Of a stretch of DNA of 64,000 nt, positions 19,519 through 29,156 are shown piece by piece. The notes under the pieces were generated by a model, which ran no database searches, was not told the DNA's origin, and saw nothing but the letters and a program-made list of their open reading frames with translations. Within the stretch, counting starts at the first letter, position 1. Each line of letters starts with the position of its first letter. The position numbers and the translations under genes were made by a program. Source of the DNA: Thermococcus chitonophagus (GTDB taxonomy: Archaea > Methanobacteriota_B > Thermococci > Thermococcales > Thermococcaceae); NCBI RefSeq assembly GCF_002214605.1, contig NZ_CP015193.1:786978-850977 (forward strand), read 5' to 3'.

Positions 19519-22395
19519 ATGGTAGTGCCATTAAAGAGAATTGATAAGATCAGGTGGGAAATTCCAAAGTTCGATAGAAGGATGCGCGTTCCTGGGAGAG
19601 TTTATGCTGATGAAGTTCTCCTTGAGAAAATGAAGAGTGATAGGACGCTTGAACAGGCAGCGAACGTTGCAATGCTTCCGGGCATATACAAGTATTCAAT
19701 AGTAATGCCTGATGGTCATCAGGGCTATGGTTTCCCTATTGGAGGAGTTGCGGCTTTTGACGTCAGAGAAGGTGTAATAAGCCCCGGAGGCATAGGTTAC
19801 GATATCAATTGCCTTTCCCCAGGAACCAAGGTTCTCACGGAACATGGCTACTGGGTAAAAATTGAGGCCATGCCTTCAACATTTAAGCTTCAGGGGCTTA
19901 AGGTATATAACATAGACGAGGGGCACAATGACAGCTCACCCGTGGTGTTCGTGGCTGAAAGAAAAGTTGAGGAGAATGAAGTTGCAGTTAGGATAGTCAC
20001 CGAGACCGGAAGAACAATAGAGGGCAGTGAAGACCATCCCGTACTGACTCCCTCCGGCTATATATACATGGGCAACATAAGGGAGGGCGATTACATTATA
20101 GTGTACCCATTCGAGGGAGTTGAATTCGAGAAGAAGGAAGGTGTTATACTGTCAGAGGACGACTTCAAAGACGTTGATCCCCAGATACTGAAGTTCCTTA
20201 AAGAGAGAGGATTAATCCCCCTCAGATGGAACGATCCAAAGGTTGGAATTCTGGCAAGGATCCTGGGCTTTGCATTTGGTGATGGCCATTTAGGCTACAT
20301 GGGTGACAGAATATACATCTCGTTCTATGGAACTGAAGAGGCAATGAATGAGCTCAAAAAAGACCTAGAGAAGCTGGGAATAAATGCCACCCTCTACGTG
20401 AGGGAGAGAGAGTACGAGATTGGAAAGTACAGGGGGATCTCTAAGTCCGCAGAGCTTAGGGTAACCTCTAGGGCATTTGTTGTGTTGCTAATGAAGCTTG
20501 GAATGCCTATAGGGAAGAAGGTTGAGGTTGAATATTCTCTCCCAGGATGGATAAAAGAGGCTCCCCTGTGGATAAAGAGGAATTTCCTCGCAGGCCTCTT
20601 CGGTGCTGACGGTAGCGTCGTTGAGTTCAAGAGGTACACTCCAATCTCAATTAACCTGACCCAATCCAAGGTTCCAGATCTCAGGGACAACCTTGAGGCG
20701 TTTCTAAGTGAAGTCGCAGACCTTCTCAGAGAATTTGGTGTTAACTCAATGATTTATGAAGTTTCTTCTGACAAAACCGTTACTCTGAGACTTGCCATAG
20801 TTGAAGAGGACAGCATAAAGAACTTCCTTGGCAGGATAAACTATGAATATGCTCCAGAGAAGAAAGTAAGAGGTTTGCTTGGATATGCATACTTAGTTAG
20901 GAAGCAGCTCGTAAAGGAGGAAAGAAAGGAAGCAGCAAGGATCGCACGTAAAGTCTATGAAAAGACAGGTAGCTTAAAAGCTGCTTATGAGGCCGTTGCT
21001 GACAAAGTCAACAAGAGATTCGTTGAGAGGGTAATATACTCAGGAACAGAAGAGGGTAGAGTTCCGCAGAACTTCCCGACGTTTGAAGAATTCGTCCGAG
21101 AGTTTGGCTATGAGGGAGGCTTTGTGGCTGAGAGAGTAGTTAAGGTCGAGAAGATAAGGCCCACTTACGACAAATTCTATGACATCGGAGTCTATCACGA
21201 GGCCCACAACTTCATAGCAAATGGTGCTGTTGTTCACAACTGCGGTGTCAGACTGATTAGAACGAATTTAACGGAAAAAGAAGTGAGACCAAAGATAAAG
21301 CAACTCGTAGATACCTTGTTTAAGAACGTTCCTTCTGGTGTTGGTAGTCAAGGTAGGATAAGACTTCACTGGACGGAAATAGATGATGTTCTAGTGGATG
21401 GTGCAAAGTGGGCAGTTGATCATGGTTACGGATGGGGGAGGGATTTAGAGAGGCTTGAAGAAGGAGGAAGAATGGAAGGGGCTGATCCTAACGCGGTGAG
21501 TCAGAGGGCAAAGCAGAGAGGTGCTCCCCAATTAGGTTCCCTAGGTTCAGGAAATCATTTCCTCGAGGTTCAAGTGGTAGACAAGATATTTGATCCCGAA
21601 ATAGCTAAGGTTTATGGCCTCTTTGAGGGCCAAGTCGTGGTTATGGTTCACACGGGTTCAAGAGGTCTTGGGCATCAGGTTGCTAGTGATTACCTCAGGA
21701 TAATGGAGAGGGCTATTAGAAAGTACAGGATACCATGGCCAGACAGGGAACTCGTCAGCGTTCCATTCCAGAGTGAGGAGGGACAAAGGTACTTCTCCGC
21801 AATGAAAGCGGCAGCAAACTTCGCCTGGGCTAACAGGCAGATGATAACCCACTGGGTTAGGGAGAGTTTCCAGGAAGTCTTTAGGCAAGACCCTGAAGGA
21901 GACCTTGGAATGGACATAGTTTACGATGTTGCCCACAACATAGGTAAGGTTGAAGAGCATGAGGTTGATGGCAAGAAGGTTAAGGTGATAGTTCACAGGA
22001 AGGGCGCAACAAGGGCATTCCCACCAGGACACGAAGCCGTTCCGAGGATTTACAGAGATGTTGGTCAGCCTGTCCTTATCCCAGGATCCATGGGTACCGC
22101 GAGCTATGTCTTAGCCGGAACTGAGGGTGCAATGAAGGAAACCTTCGGCTCAACATGCCACGGCGCTGGAAGGGTACTCAGCAGAAAGGCCGCAACAAGG
22201 CAGTACAGGGGAGACAGAATAAGGAACGAGTTACTCCAGAGGGGAATTTACGTGAGAGCTGCCTCGATGAGGGTAGTTGCGGAGGAGGCCCCAGGAGCTT
22301 ACAAGAACGTGGACAACGTTGTTAAAGTAGTTAGCGAGGCAGGAATTGCAAAGCTCGTTGCTAGATTGAGGCCTATAGGAGTTGCCAAGGGCTGA
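19519..22395 (+). CDS. rtcB: tRNA-splicing ligase RtcB with intein
   Basis: Mn/GTP-dependent RNA ligase that joins 2',3'-cyclic phosphate and 5'-OH ends of tRNA halves after intron removal. The frame of 958 codons holds a 97-residue N-extein, a 477-residue intein and a 384-residue C-extein; the spliced enzyme is 481 residues, the length known for Pyrococcus. Seen in exteins: [18 protein letters not shown], the insertion point [40 protein letters not shown] and the guanylylated His in [10 protein letters not shown] near the C-terminus. The +1 Cys regenerated by splicing is Cys98, a catalytic metal ligand, so no active enzyme forms without splicing. Confidence 0.95.
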   Translation: MVVPLKRIDKIRWEIPKFDRRMRVPGRVYADEVLLEKMKSDRTLEQAANVAMLPGIYKYSIVMPDGHQGYGFPIGGVAAFDVREGVISPGGIGYDINCLSPGTKVLTEHGYWVKIEAMPSTFKLQGLKVYNIDEGHNDSSPVVFVAERKVEENEVAVRIVTETGRTIEGSEDHPVLTPSGYIYMGNIREGDYIIVYPFEGVEFEKKEGVILSEDDFKDVDPQILKFLKERGLIPLRWNDPKVGILARILGFAFGDGHLGYMGDRIYISFYGTEEAMNELKKDLEKLGINATLYVREREYEIGKYRGISKSAELRVTSRAFVVLLMKLGMPIGKKVEVEYSLPGWIKEAPLWIKRNFLAGLFGADGSVVEFKRYTPISINLTQSKVPDLRDNLEAFLSEVADLLREFGVNSMIYEVSSDKTVTLRLAIVEEDSIKNFLGRINYEYAPEKKVRGLLGYAYLVRKQLVKEERKEAARIARKVYEKTGSLKAAYEAVADKVNKRFVERVIYSGTEEGRVPQNFPTFEEFVREFGYEGGFVAERVVKVEKIRPTYDKFYDIGVYHEAHNFIANGAVVHNCGVRLIRTNLTEKEVRPKIKQLVDTLFKNVPSGVGSQGRIRLHWTEIDDVLVDGAKWAVDHGYGWGRDLERLEEGGRMEGADPNAVSQRAKQRGAPQLGSLGSGNHFLEVQVVDKIFDPEIAKVYGLFEGQVVVMVHTGSRGLGHQVASDYLRIMERAIRKYRIPWPDRELVSVPFQSEEGQRYFSAMKAAANFAWANRQMITHWVRESFQEVFRQDPEGDLGMDIVYDVAHNIGKVEEHEVDGKKVKVIVHRKGATRAFPPGHEAVPRIYRDVGQPVLIPGSMGTASYVLAGTEGAMKETFGSTCHGAGRVLSRKAATRQYRGDRIRNELLQRGIYVRAASMRVVAEEAPGAYKNVDNVVKVVSEAGIAKLVARLRPIGVAKG
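19810..21240 (+). mobile_element. intein with LAGLIDADG homing endonuclease inside rtcB
   Basis: In-frame protein intron of 477 residues. It begins with Cys ([15 protein letters not shown], block A), has [13 protein letters not shown] as block B, and ends [15 protein letters not shown] (blocks F and G with the terminal His-Asn), followed by extein Cys. Two dodecapeptide motifs of a homing endonuclease are intact: [11 protein letters not shown] and [11 protein letters not shown], each with its acidic residue, so the element may still be mobile. It occupies the codon before Cys98 of the mature enzyme, the most conserved part of the active site, as is usual for inteins. Confidence 0.95.
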
Positions 22396-22423
22396 TCCCC
22401 TTTCACTTTTTATGGTGTTTAAA

Positions 22424-22768
22424 TTGCCCAAGAGGGATTGGGAGAAGAGAGAGAAGAAGAGGATTGCTCTTGAAAGAATTGATACCCTTTTTACGTTAGC
22501 TGAAAAAGTCTTCCCATATTCTCCTGAACTTGCGAAGAGGTATGTTGAACTTGCACTTAGCGTCCAGCAGAAAGCGAAAGTCAAAACCCCTCGGAAGTGG
22601 AAGAGGAGGTACTGCAAAAAGTGTCACGCTTTTCTTGTTCCTGGGGTTAATGCTCGAGTGAGGCTAAGGACAAAGAGAATGCCTCATGTCGTGATTACAT
22701 GCCTTGAGTGCGGCCACATAATGCGGTACCCATATCTGCGGGAAGTTAAGAGAAAGAGAAAGGAATAA
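22424..22768 (+). CDS. rnp4: RNase P protein component Rpp21 (Rnp4)
   Basis: Zinc-ribbon subunit of archaeal RNase P, which binds the specificity domain with Rpp29. Helical N-terminal half (EKREKKRIALERIDTLF, then SPELAKRYVELALSVQQKAK), then RRYCKKCHAFLVPG and VITCLECGHIMRYPY provide the four zinc cysteines. TTG at 22424 is my preferred start (114 residues) since GGTG lies 6-7 bases before it and the length fits; an ATG at 22412 would add four residues. Confidence 0.9.
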   Translation: MPKRDWEKREKKRIALERIDTLFTLAEKVFPYSPELAKRYVELALSVQQKAKVKTPRKWKRRYCKKCHAFLVPGVNARVRLRTKRMPHVVITCLECGHIMRYPYLREVKRKRKE

Positions 22769-22825
22769 TATGACCAAAAGGTTAAAACCCCTATTCTACT
22801 ATTATAGTTAATGGAGGTGACTAAA

Positions 22826-23065
22826 ATGAAGATCAGGCTAGCATACCCTGACAAGTTAGTTGTAGTGGAGGGGGATAAGGTCCTAGTCTTTGATGGGAAG
22901 CTAGTCGAGGGGGAGTTAAGCGAGGTTATGGCCTATGCAGAGGGTAGCCAGGCAATCCTGCCTGAAGAATTGAAAAAAGTTGCTATGGATATAAAGAGGG
23001 CAATTGAGGCAATGAGAATACCAATAGAAGTAAGAAGTAGAGAGATTGGAGTTGAGGCTTACTAA
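22826..23065 (+). CDS. small hypothetical protein
   Basis: Protein of 79 residues with no recognised family: a beta-rich N-terminal half (KLVVVEGDKVLVFDGKLVEG) and a helical C-terminal half. The ATG at 22826 follows GGAGGTGA at a good distance, and codon use looks like its neighbours, so I believe it is expressed. Its stop overlaps the stop of the convergent small membrane protein gene. Confidence 0.65.
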   Translation: MKIRLAYPDKLVVVEGDKVLVFDGKLVEGELSEVMAYAEGSQAILPEELKKVAMDIKRAIEAMRIPIEVRSREIGVEAY

Positions 23066-23304
23066 ATACCTTTAATTTCCTCCTCTAGGGATTTCTCTAG
23101 TTGCTTTTCCCATTCGCTGACGTCAAATTCTTCGAGCTCTGACTCGAGGTCCTCTTTCAAGTGGAGGACACGCCTCTTAAGCTGGCTCTTTGTTTCCTCG
23201 TCATAGACTACATAGTAGGGATTCCTCTTGGCTGAAAAGTATAGCATGCCTATGATGATATTCAACAGTACCGATACAAGCAAAACCACTAGAAGGACGT
23301 TCAT
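23062..23304 (-). CDS. small single-span membrane protein with coiled-coil-like tail
   Basis: Protein of 80 residues: a hydrophobic segment at about 3-23 and then a charged helical tail (KEDLESELEEFDVSEWEKQL). No family recognised. Its ATG overlaps the stop region of the minD gene, so it is cotranscribed with and possibly functionally linked to that ATPase. Confidence 0.6.
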   Translation of the reverse strand: MNVLLVVLLVSVLLNIIIGMLYFSAKRNPYYVVYDEETKSQLKRRVLHLKEDLESELEEFDVSEWEKQLEKSLEEEIKGI

Positions 23305-24083
23305 TTCTTCCTCCCCCCGAAGAGAGCCTTGAATATCCTTTTAACTGGGCTTTCTGGTTCTGGAGGCTTCCACCTTATGCCTGCGAGCTTTGCCGCTATC
23401 TGCTTGTATGCTATAGCTGCTGGACTTGTGGGATTCTTTATAACGAGGGGAACTCCATATGCTGAGGCCCTCTTGACTTCCGGGTCCTCGGGGACTATGC
23501 CCATTACCGGAACCTCAAGGAGAGCCTCAATTTCCTCCTTGCTCAGTTCGGTTTTTTCGCTAGTAACCCTGTTGAGGATTGCACCGAGGGGTAGTGTTCC
23601 AAGCTTTTCTGCCACCAGTTTAGTCTTTAGTGAATCCGTTATTGCGGCAATTTCGGGGTTTGTCACAATTATCAGCTCCTTACCTATCAGCAACGCAGTT
23701 ACTGAGGTCAGCTCAAGACCAGCTGGAGCATCTATGAGAATAAAATCTCCCATCTGTCCTATTTCTCTTATTAGTTCCCTGAGTCTCTCTGGCCTTGCTT
23801 TTTTGACTTTCTCAAGGCTTAGTCCTCCGGGAATAACCTTTACGCCAGCGGGCCCTTCGTAAATTGCATCTTTTAGATCTGCTTCTCCAGCAAGAACGTC
23901 GTGTAGTGTTACTGGAATGTCCTCCATTCCTAGAATAAGGCTCAGGTTTGCCATTGTTATATCTGCATCTATAAGTATGACCTCTTTTCCAAATTGAGCC
24001 AACGCGACACCAATATTAGCAACTGTCGTGGTTTTACCTGTACCACCTTTTCCGGAGGCGAAGACTATTGAGCGACCCTCCAC
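23301..24083 (-). CDS. minD: MinD/ParA-family ATPase
   Basis: P-loop ATPase of 260 residues that dimerises on ATP and usually binds membrane to position partner proteins. Deviant Walker A GKGGTGKTTT near residues 11-20, switch I DADITMANLSLILG and Walker B FILIDAPAG are intact. The C-terminal segment SPVKRIFKALFGG has the amphipathic, basic character of the MinD membrane-targeting helix. Start is GTG at 24083 after GGGGGGATTAAC. No MinE or MinC is seen in the window; the adjacent single-span protein is the only local candidate partner. Confidence 0.88.
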   Translation of the reverse strand: MEGRSIVFASGKGGTGKTTTVANIGVALAQFGKEVILIDADITMANLSLILGMEDIPVTLHDVLAGEADLKDAIYEGPAGVKVIPGGLSLEKVKKARPERLRELIREIGQMGDFILIDAPAGLELTSVTALLIGKELIIVTNPEIAAITDSLKTKLVAEKLGTLPLGAILNRVTSEKTELSKEEIEALLEVPVMGIVPEDPEVKRASAYGVPLVIKNPTSPAAIAYKQIAAKLAGIRWKPPEPESPVKRIFKALFGGRKK

Positions 24084-24216
24084 GTTAATCCCCCCTACAA
24101 CAAGCTAGAGTATCTTACCAGTCTTTTGCACCTTCAAGTTAAATATCTTTCTCTCTTCTTTTAATTTGGGGATAGGAAAAAGTATATGAAGCCTATTAGG
24201 GCATAATCTGATTAAG

Positions 24217-24606
24217 ATGAAGGGTAAGAAAAAACCTATTGAGGAACTTCCATGGCAAGAATATGACATTGAGGAGTTCAGAGAGAAGTTTCCAGCACTA
24301 GCTAAGGAGCTTGAGGGAAGAGAGGGCATAGAGATCTCTGGAATAAGACTAGATGAGTATCAGGTTCTGGAGGAGGAAGAGGAAGACAAGATAGACTTTT
24401 CAGGATATAACCCAACGATAATAGATTTCTTGAGAAGGTGCGAAACTGATGAAGAAGCGTTAGAAATAATAAACTGGATGGAAAAGCAGGGGGAGATAAC
24501 ACCGGAGATGGCCAAACAACTGAGGGTTACATTAGTTCATAAGGGTGTAAGGGCCTTTGGCCCTAAAAAAGAGTGGGGTTGGTACGAGAGGCACGGAAAA
24601 CACTAG
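24217..24606 (+). CDS. DUF2095-family protein
   Basis: Acidic protein of 129 residues. The C-terminal half ([22 protein letters not shown]... and [20 protein letters not shown]) matches my memory of the Thermococcales DUF2095 family. No function is assigned. It runs convergent to the AMP phosphorylase gene with a 4-base overlap. Confidence 0.65.
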   Translation: MKGKKKPIEELPWQEYDIEEFREKFPALAKELEGREGIEISGIRLDEYQVLEEEEEDKIDFSGYNPTIIDFLRRCETDEEALEIINWMEKQGEITPEMAKQLRVTLVHKGVRAFGPKKEWGWYERHGKH

Positions 24607-26114
24607 AGGTTCCCAACGACTTGGAGAACCATTCCCTCTATTTTTATTGGTTCAAGTCTCCTGGCGAGAACTATTGCCTTATCTAGCTTTCCTTCACTTT
24701 CGGCGTGTATTGTAAACAGGGGATCACCTTCCTTTACCTTTTCCCCAACTTTGACATGTAACATGATCCCCGCACCTTTATCCTCTGGGGCTCCTGCCTC
24801 CCTTGCTATAGCTGTTATCGCCTTGTTGTCTATTGCCGTTACGTATCCGCTTGACTGGGCATGAATAGTGTATGTCTTATCTCCTATTGGAATGTCCTCT
24901 GGCTTTATATCTGGATTTCCGCCTTGCTCTTCTATTATCTCTCTCATCTTTTGGTATGCCTTTCCGCTCTCTAGGATTTCCCTGGCAACTTTTCTTCCCA
25001 TACCCTTAGGAGCAACACCTCCCATTTCAAGCAAAATTCCGGCTAGTCCAATGGCTTTCTCAACTAAGCTTCCTGGGCCTTTTCCCGTCATCAGAGTTTC
25101 AAGAGCTTCTTTTGCCTCTAATGCAGGCCCAATTGTGTGGCCTATTGGTTGTCCACCATAGGTAATCGCGACTTCCACGTACTGTCCAAGTCTTTTGCCT
25201 AACTCAATGAAATCTTTCGCGAGGGATCTTGCCTCCTCCATAGTTTCCACTTTTACTCCTTTTCCAGTTGGGATGTCGATAAGTATATACTGGCTTCCTA
25301 TCGCATACTTTTTGGACATTATGCTCGCTAGCATTAATCCCCTGGGGTCTAAGCTGAGTCTTCTTTCAACGTGGATAGTTAAATCATCAGCTGGTGCTAG
25401 ATTGAGAGCTCCACCCCACACCAGGCATGCTCCTATCTTCTCAACGATTCTCTTTATCTCGTCCAAACTCAGCGTCACATTCGTCAGGACTTCAACAACG
25501 TCCGCAGTTCCAGCGGCACTTGTGATTGCCCTAGAACTTGTTTTTGGTATCGTTAGCCCAGCTGCAGCAACTATTGGAACAACAATAACGTTTGTTTTAT
25601 TCCCAGGCACGCCGCCTATGCTGTGAACATCCATAATCGGCTTCCTGTCGATGTCGAGCATATCCCCAGTTTCTGCCATCGCTATTGTCAGTGCCGCGAT
25701 TTCATCCATATCTAACCCATTTATTTCCAATGCCGTTACAAAGGCACTAATTTCGGTGTTCCTAAGTTTTCTATCAACGATATCTTTAACTATTGTCTCT
25801 ATTTCAACTTTCCTTAGTTTTTCTCCCCTCATTTTCTTCTTTATGTACCTGACACTCTCTGGAGTGCCTGCTGGCGATAGAGCTACAACTTCCCCTTCGG
25901 AGAACTGATGACTCTCTAGGATATCTTCAGAAAGTCCAACTTCGCCCACTCCAACGAAGTCGCTTATTGCGGCGCTTCCGTATACGGATCTTTTTCCACT
26001 TTCAATTCTGATTAAGTCATTTGGATGTATCTTCCACTCTTGGGCGTCTTTTGGATTTATGAATATGGTAAATCCTCCGGTCTTTACTTTAAGGATTCTA
26101 ACTTTGGCCCTCAT
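24603..26114 (-). CDS. deoA: AMP phosphorylase
   Basis: Phosphorolysis of AMP and other NMPs to free base and ribose-1,5-bisphosphate, feeding the type III Rubisco nucleotide-salvage pathway. Exactly 503 residues from ATG 26114, the known length in Thermococcus. Thymidine-phosphorylase family features: an N-terminal beta-barrel extension of about 80 residues, [32 protein letters not shown], and the C-terminal biotinyl-like domain. GGTGAAGG precedes the chosen ATG. Confidence 0.93.
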   Translation of the reverse strand: MRAKVRILKVKTGGFTIFINPKDAQEWKIHPNDLIRIESGKRSVYGSAAISDFVGVGEVGLSEDILESHQFSEGEVVALSPAGTPESVRYIKKKMRGEKLRKVEIETIVKDIVDRKLRNTEISAFVTALEINGLDMDEIAALTIAMAETGDMLDIDRKPIMDVHSIGGVPGNKTNVIVVPIVAAAGLTIPKTSSRAITSAAGTADVVEVLTNVTLSLDEIKRIVEKIGACLVWGGALNLAPADDLTIHVERRLSLDPRGLMLASIMSKKYAIGSQYILIDIPTGKGVKVETMEEARSLAKDFIELGKRLGQYVEVAITYGGQPIGHTIGPALEAKEALETLMTGKGPGSLVEKAIGLAGILLEMGGVAPKGMGRKVAREILESGKAYQKMREIIEEQGGNPDIKPEDIPIGDKTYTIHAQSSGYVTAIDNKAITAIAREAGAPEDKGAGIMLHVKVGEKVKEGDPLFTIHAESEGKLDKAIVLARRLEPIKIEGMVLQVVGNL

Positions 26115-26160
26115 TGCCTTCACCTGTACTTTAAATTTGTTGAGGAATAGAGATAAAGTT

Positions 26161-26808
26161 TTAGGATTTAATAAGCGCTTTTAAGAACCTAATAATGTCT
26201 ATGAATTTGAAGTGTCCAGTCTCAACGTCATACCTAGTTGATATCGGAACCTCTATAATTCTCGCTCCTAACCTCTTAGCTTTTATCAGGACTTCAGTTT
26301 CAACTTCGTATCTATTACTCGTAATTTCGGGAATGAACCCTCTCTTTATAGCCCTAAATCCGCTTTGAGAATCTTCTATCATTTCTCCAACTTTTAGGGA
26401 TATGAGAGTTGAAGTTATCCAGTTGCTTAATTTCCTTATAAGTGGCCTTTTTCCCTTTTTTATTATTCTCTTTCCAATGACAAAATCTGCTTTTCCCTGA
26501 ATAATTGGCTCCAAAAGTTTTGGTATCTCTCTTGGATCGTGCTGGCCGTCCGCGTCCATAAGAACTATTATGTCGCCATTTGCTTTTTTCACTCCTTCCC
26601 TTAAGGCTGCACCTTTTCCAGAGTTTCTTTCTAGCCGGACAACCGTTGCTCCAAACGACTTTGCTACTTCCGAGGTATTGTCTGTTGACCCATCGTCTAC
26701 CACAATCACTTCATCTACGAAATCTGGGATTTTTGAGAGGACTTCTCCTATTCTCTTTCCTTCATTGTATGCTGGGATGACTATGGTAATCTTGAAACCC
26801 CTGAACAT
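26161..26808 (-). CDS. family 2 glycosyltransferase, dolichyl-phosphate-sugar synthase-like
   Basis: GT2 enzyme of 215 residues that probably transfers a hexose from a nucleotide sugar to dolichyl phosphate for N-glycan assembly. Motifs: [42 protein letters not shown] and DSQSGFRAI. There is no C-terminal membrane domain. A TATA-like TATTTAACT on the minus strand near 26832 is 25-27 bases before the ATG, so the mRNA may be leaderless, matching the lack of a ribosome binding site. Confidence 0.85.
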   Translation of the reverse strand: MFRGFKITIVIPAYNEGKRIGEVLSKIPDFVDEVIVVDDGSTDNTSEVAKSFGATVVRLERNSGKGAALREGVKKANGDIIVLMDADGQHDPREIPKLLEPIIQGKADFVIGKRIIKKGKRPLIRKLSNWITSTLISLKVGEMIEDSQSGFRAIKRGFIPEITSNRYEVETEVLIKAKRLGARIIEVPISTRYDVETGHFKFIDIIRFLKALIKS

Positions 26809-26855
26809 GAAAAAACATTTAATGATGTGAGTTAAATACGTTGTGGGTGGTGAGC

Positions 26856-27083
26856 ATGATTATAAGGCTCATGGGCCTATTTTCTCACTTAGCTGGGGCC
26901 AAGGAAGTTGAAATAAAAATTAATGGTAGGAAAAGAGTGGGAGACGTTCTTAGGGAGGTTATACCTAGGTTTGATGAAATAAAAGAGAAGATAATAATTA
27001 TTAATGGTAAAGTGGCAAGTGAGGATGCTGAAGTTACGGATAGTGATGTAGTTAAGGTTATGCCAGTGCTCAGTGGGGGGTAA
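26856..27083 (+). CDS. ubiquitin-like MoaD/SAMP-family protein
   Basis: Beta-grasp protein of 75 residues ending in Gly-Gly, the feature that is adenylated by an E1-like enzyme for sulfur transfer or protein conjugation. Seen: RLMGLFSHLAGAKEVEI at the start, IIINGKVASED in the middle and VVKVMPVLSGG at the end. ATG at 26856 follows GGTGGTGAGC. It is only 47 bases from the divergent GT2 start and 3 bases from the following CBS gene. Confidence 0.85.
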   Translation: MIIRLMGLFSHLAGAKEVEIKINGRKRVGDVLREVIPRFDEIKEKIIIINGKVASEDAEVTDSDVVKVMPVLSGG

Positions 27084-27086
27084 AAG

Positions 27087-27605
27087 ATGGATCTCGAAAG
27101 AGCCCTGAATGCTTTCCATTCAATGAGAGTAAAGCAGATAACGCCTCCTCTAGCTCAGATGCCCGTTGTTGAGGAGAATTCAGCGATAATTGATGTTATG
27201 AAGATACTAAGGACAAGGCACCATGTATGGGTTGTAAATAATAAGGAAGATATGAAGCTTGTTGGTGTGATAAGATATCTCGACGTGATAGATATTCTGC
27301 TCCCCCCTAGGAGGGCAAGGCTGGGCACGATAAGTTCGCTGTTTAAGTCAATAATGGGAGGTGCTGAGAAGGCTAGGGATGTCATGGAGAGGAACGTTTT
27401 AACTATTGAAGAAGATGCCACCGTGCTTGAAGCTCTTGAAAAAATGAAGAAGTATAGAGTTGGTATACTGGCTTTAGTTGATTGTGAAGGCAGATTGAAG
27501 GGAGAAATAAGCCTTAGGCTGTTAATAACTGAGTTTCTTAGGTTAATAAGGATGGGGGGTGAAGAATGGAGGCAGCAACATGGATCCTCTTTACAATCGG
27601 ATTAG
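27087..27605 (+). CDS. CBS-domain protein
   Basis: Protein of 172 residues with a Bateman module: CBS 1 from about residue 14 (VKQITPPLAQMPVVEENSA) and CBS 2 from about 92 (ARDVMERNVLTIEEDATVLE). Such pairs bind adenosine nucleotides. The last 40 bases overlap the start of the downstream antiporter gene, which suggests it regulates that transporter; this is inference from the operon. Confidence 0.85.
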   Translation: MDLERALNAFHSMRVKQITPPLAQMPVVEENSAIIDVMKILRTRHHVWVVNNKEDMKLVGVIRYLDVIDILLPPRRARLGTISSLFKSIMGGAEKARDVMERNVLTIEEDATVLEALEKMKKYRVGILALVDCEGRLKGEISLRLLITEFLRLIRMGGEEWRQQHGSSLQSD

Positions 27606-28846
27606 CTGTAATATTGGCGAAGATTGGGGATTCAATAATCGAGAGATTTGAACTTCCTGGGGTGTTGGGTGAGCTTTTAATGGGCATGTTTCTAGGAAAT
27701 CTAGTTTACTTTGGCATCGTAAGTAAAGACTATCTTCCAATAACCATGGGATCTAGCGAGGTGATAGACTTCTTAGCGAAGCTTGGAATAATATTCCTCC
27801 TATTCTTAGGTGCCCTTGATACTGATATAGAACAGCTGAAGAGAACGGGAATTACTGCTACAGTCTCTACCCTCCTTGGAGTCTTTGTTCCCCTTGTGAT
27901 GGGGTATTATGCCCTTAGGTTTATGGGATATGAACACAGGGAAGCCTTTGCCGGTGGTGTCTTGCTAACGGCAACTAGCATAGGTCTAACCGTTAGGGTG
28001 ATGATGGATCTTGGCGTTTTGAGGAGTGAAGTTGGTGCAGCATCTTTAAGTGCAAGTGTTATGGATGACTTCCTGGGGATTGCCCTCGTAATATTCGCCG
28101 TTGGGAGTGGTTCCCTCTTGGGACTTGGCATCAAGATCCTCATATTCTTCATAATTACTGGAGTCCTTGGATGGTACTTCATAGACTACTACGTTAAATT
28201 TGCCGAGAAGTTGCATGTTGAGAAGGGTATTCTAGGCTTGATGATTGGCATGATGTTTCTCTTTGCGGCTTTAGCTGAGGGATGGTTTGCCGCTGCAATA
28301 GAAGGTGCCTTCATGATGGGTCTAATCCTATCGAAGCTTCCCGAAGGTAAAAGGATAATGGAAGAGGTAAAGAGCATTGGTTATGGTCTTTTAATTCCGA
28401 TATTCTTCATTCATACGGGGGCAATGCTTAATCTTAGGGTTTTTGAAAATGCTGATGCTTTAAAATTAGCCTTCGTCTTGAGTGTTATTGCAATAGTAGG
28501 AAAGATTGCAGGGAGAGGATTTGGAGCATGGATTACTGCTTGGGGTAGGGGAAAGGAGTTTCTGTTCACCCATGAGAACTTTAAGATGTCACTTCAAATG
28601 GGTATAGGGTCTGTCCCCAGGACAGAAGTTGCCTTAGTAGACTTGATGGTTGCCATCCATGGGGGAGCAATTTCTCCTGACGATGTTCCGAAGTTTATAG
28701 CTGCCACCATAATATTCATAACTGTCTCGGTTCTCGTTACTCCGCCCCTCTTGAAATGGGCGTTTAGGGAGGAAGTTGAAAGGCAGAAAAGAGTAAAGCT
28801 TGAAACTAGAAAAGAAAGGATTGAGAAGAAAAAGCGGGCCCGATGA
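27566..28846 (+). CDS. CPA2-family cation:proton antiporter
   Basis: Polytopic membrane protein of 426 residues with about 12 hydrophobic segments, similar to NapA/KefB-type Na+ or K+/H+ antiporters. The family signature is GVLGELLMGMFLGN near residue 32, LLTATSIGLTVRVMMDLG near 133 and SASVMDDFLGIALVIFAVG near 155, where the Asp pair would bind ions. A basic tail (RKERIEKKKRAR) closes the protein. The ATG follows GGGGTGAAGA inside the CBS gene. Its last codons and stop lie within the sRNA candidate at 28834. Confidence 0.88.
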   Translation: MEAATWILFTIGLAVILAKIGDSIIERFELPGVLGELLMGMFLGNLVYFGIVSKDYLPITMGSSEVIDFLAKLGIIFLLFLGALDTDIEQLKRTGITATVSTLLGVFVPLVMGYYALRFMGYEHREAFAGGVLLTATSIGLTVRVMMDLGVLRSEVGAASLSASVMDDFLGIALVIFAVGSGSLLGLGIKILIFFIITGVLGWYFIDYYVKFAEKLHVEKGILGLMIGMMFLFAALAEGWFAAAIEGAFMMGLILSKLPEGKRIMEEVKSIGYGLLIPIFFIHTGAMLNLRVFENADALKLAFVLSVIAIVGKIAGRGFGAWITAWGRGKEFLFTHENFKMSLQMGIGSVPRTEVALVDLMVAIHGGAISPDDVPKFIAATIIFITVSVLVTPPLLKWAFREEVERQKRVKLETRKERIEKKKRAR

Positions 28847-28898
28847 TTGGAAAAGGAGTGATCTGATTCGTGATGACCGACTTCCCGCTGAGGGCTTC
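28834..28898 (+). ncRNA. box C/D sRNA candidate overlapping the antiporter stop
   Basis: Box order on the plus strand is C-like GATGA (28842-28846), D' CTGA (28863-28866), C' GTGATGA (28870-28876, perfect) and D CTGA (28888-28891). Guides are 16 and 11 bases, with a 3-base D'-C' spacer, typical for archaeal guides. GCCC before the C box pairs with GGGC after the D box as a terminal stem, followed by TTCTTTTTT. The antiporter TGA is part of the C box. No separate promoter is seen, so it may be processed from the antiporter mRNA. The C box has one deviation from RTGATGA. Confidence 0.62.
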
Positions 28899-29090
28899 TT
28901 TTTTATTCTTGCAAAATTTTATGACTAACAAATTTACGAACATTAAAGTTCTTATATGTTCATTGGTGTATGTAAAATTCGAGATTTTATAACTTCTTTT
29001 GCCAAAATGTTTGCTGAACTTTGGATTCTACACCGAAATGAATTTTATATCCGAGAACTCCATGAACAAAAGGATTTCCACCGTTATTTA
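28899..29090. other. non-coding stretch upstream of the gdh promoter
   Basis: AT-rich, without a credible gene. It holds one dyad, GAACAT (28939-28944) with ATGTTC (28956-28961), and just after it CTTATATGTTCATTGGTGTATG, which looks like a degraded copy of the real gdh promoter region. Otherwise nothing is seen. Confidence 0.4.
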
Positions 29091-29106
29091 CCGAAAGTTT
29101 TATATA
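29091..29106 (+). promoter_or_regulatory. gdh promoter (BRE and TATA box)
   Basis: CCGAAA (29091-29096) followed by TTTTATATA (29098-29106) matches the well-studied gdh promoter of P. furiosus as I recall it. The ATG is 51 bases downstream of the TATA end, so a leader of about 25-30 bases is expected, containing CCAAT...ATTGG and TGGGGTGAT. Confidence 0.85.
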
Positions 29107-29156
29107 GTTCATTGCCCAAATGTGTATCGCCAATCGACTAAATTGGGGTGATGAAC

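Noticed and set aside
28956-29141. Small open frame upstream of gdh
   Set aside because: It covers the gdh promoter and shows no coding character.
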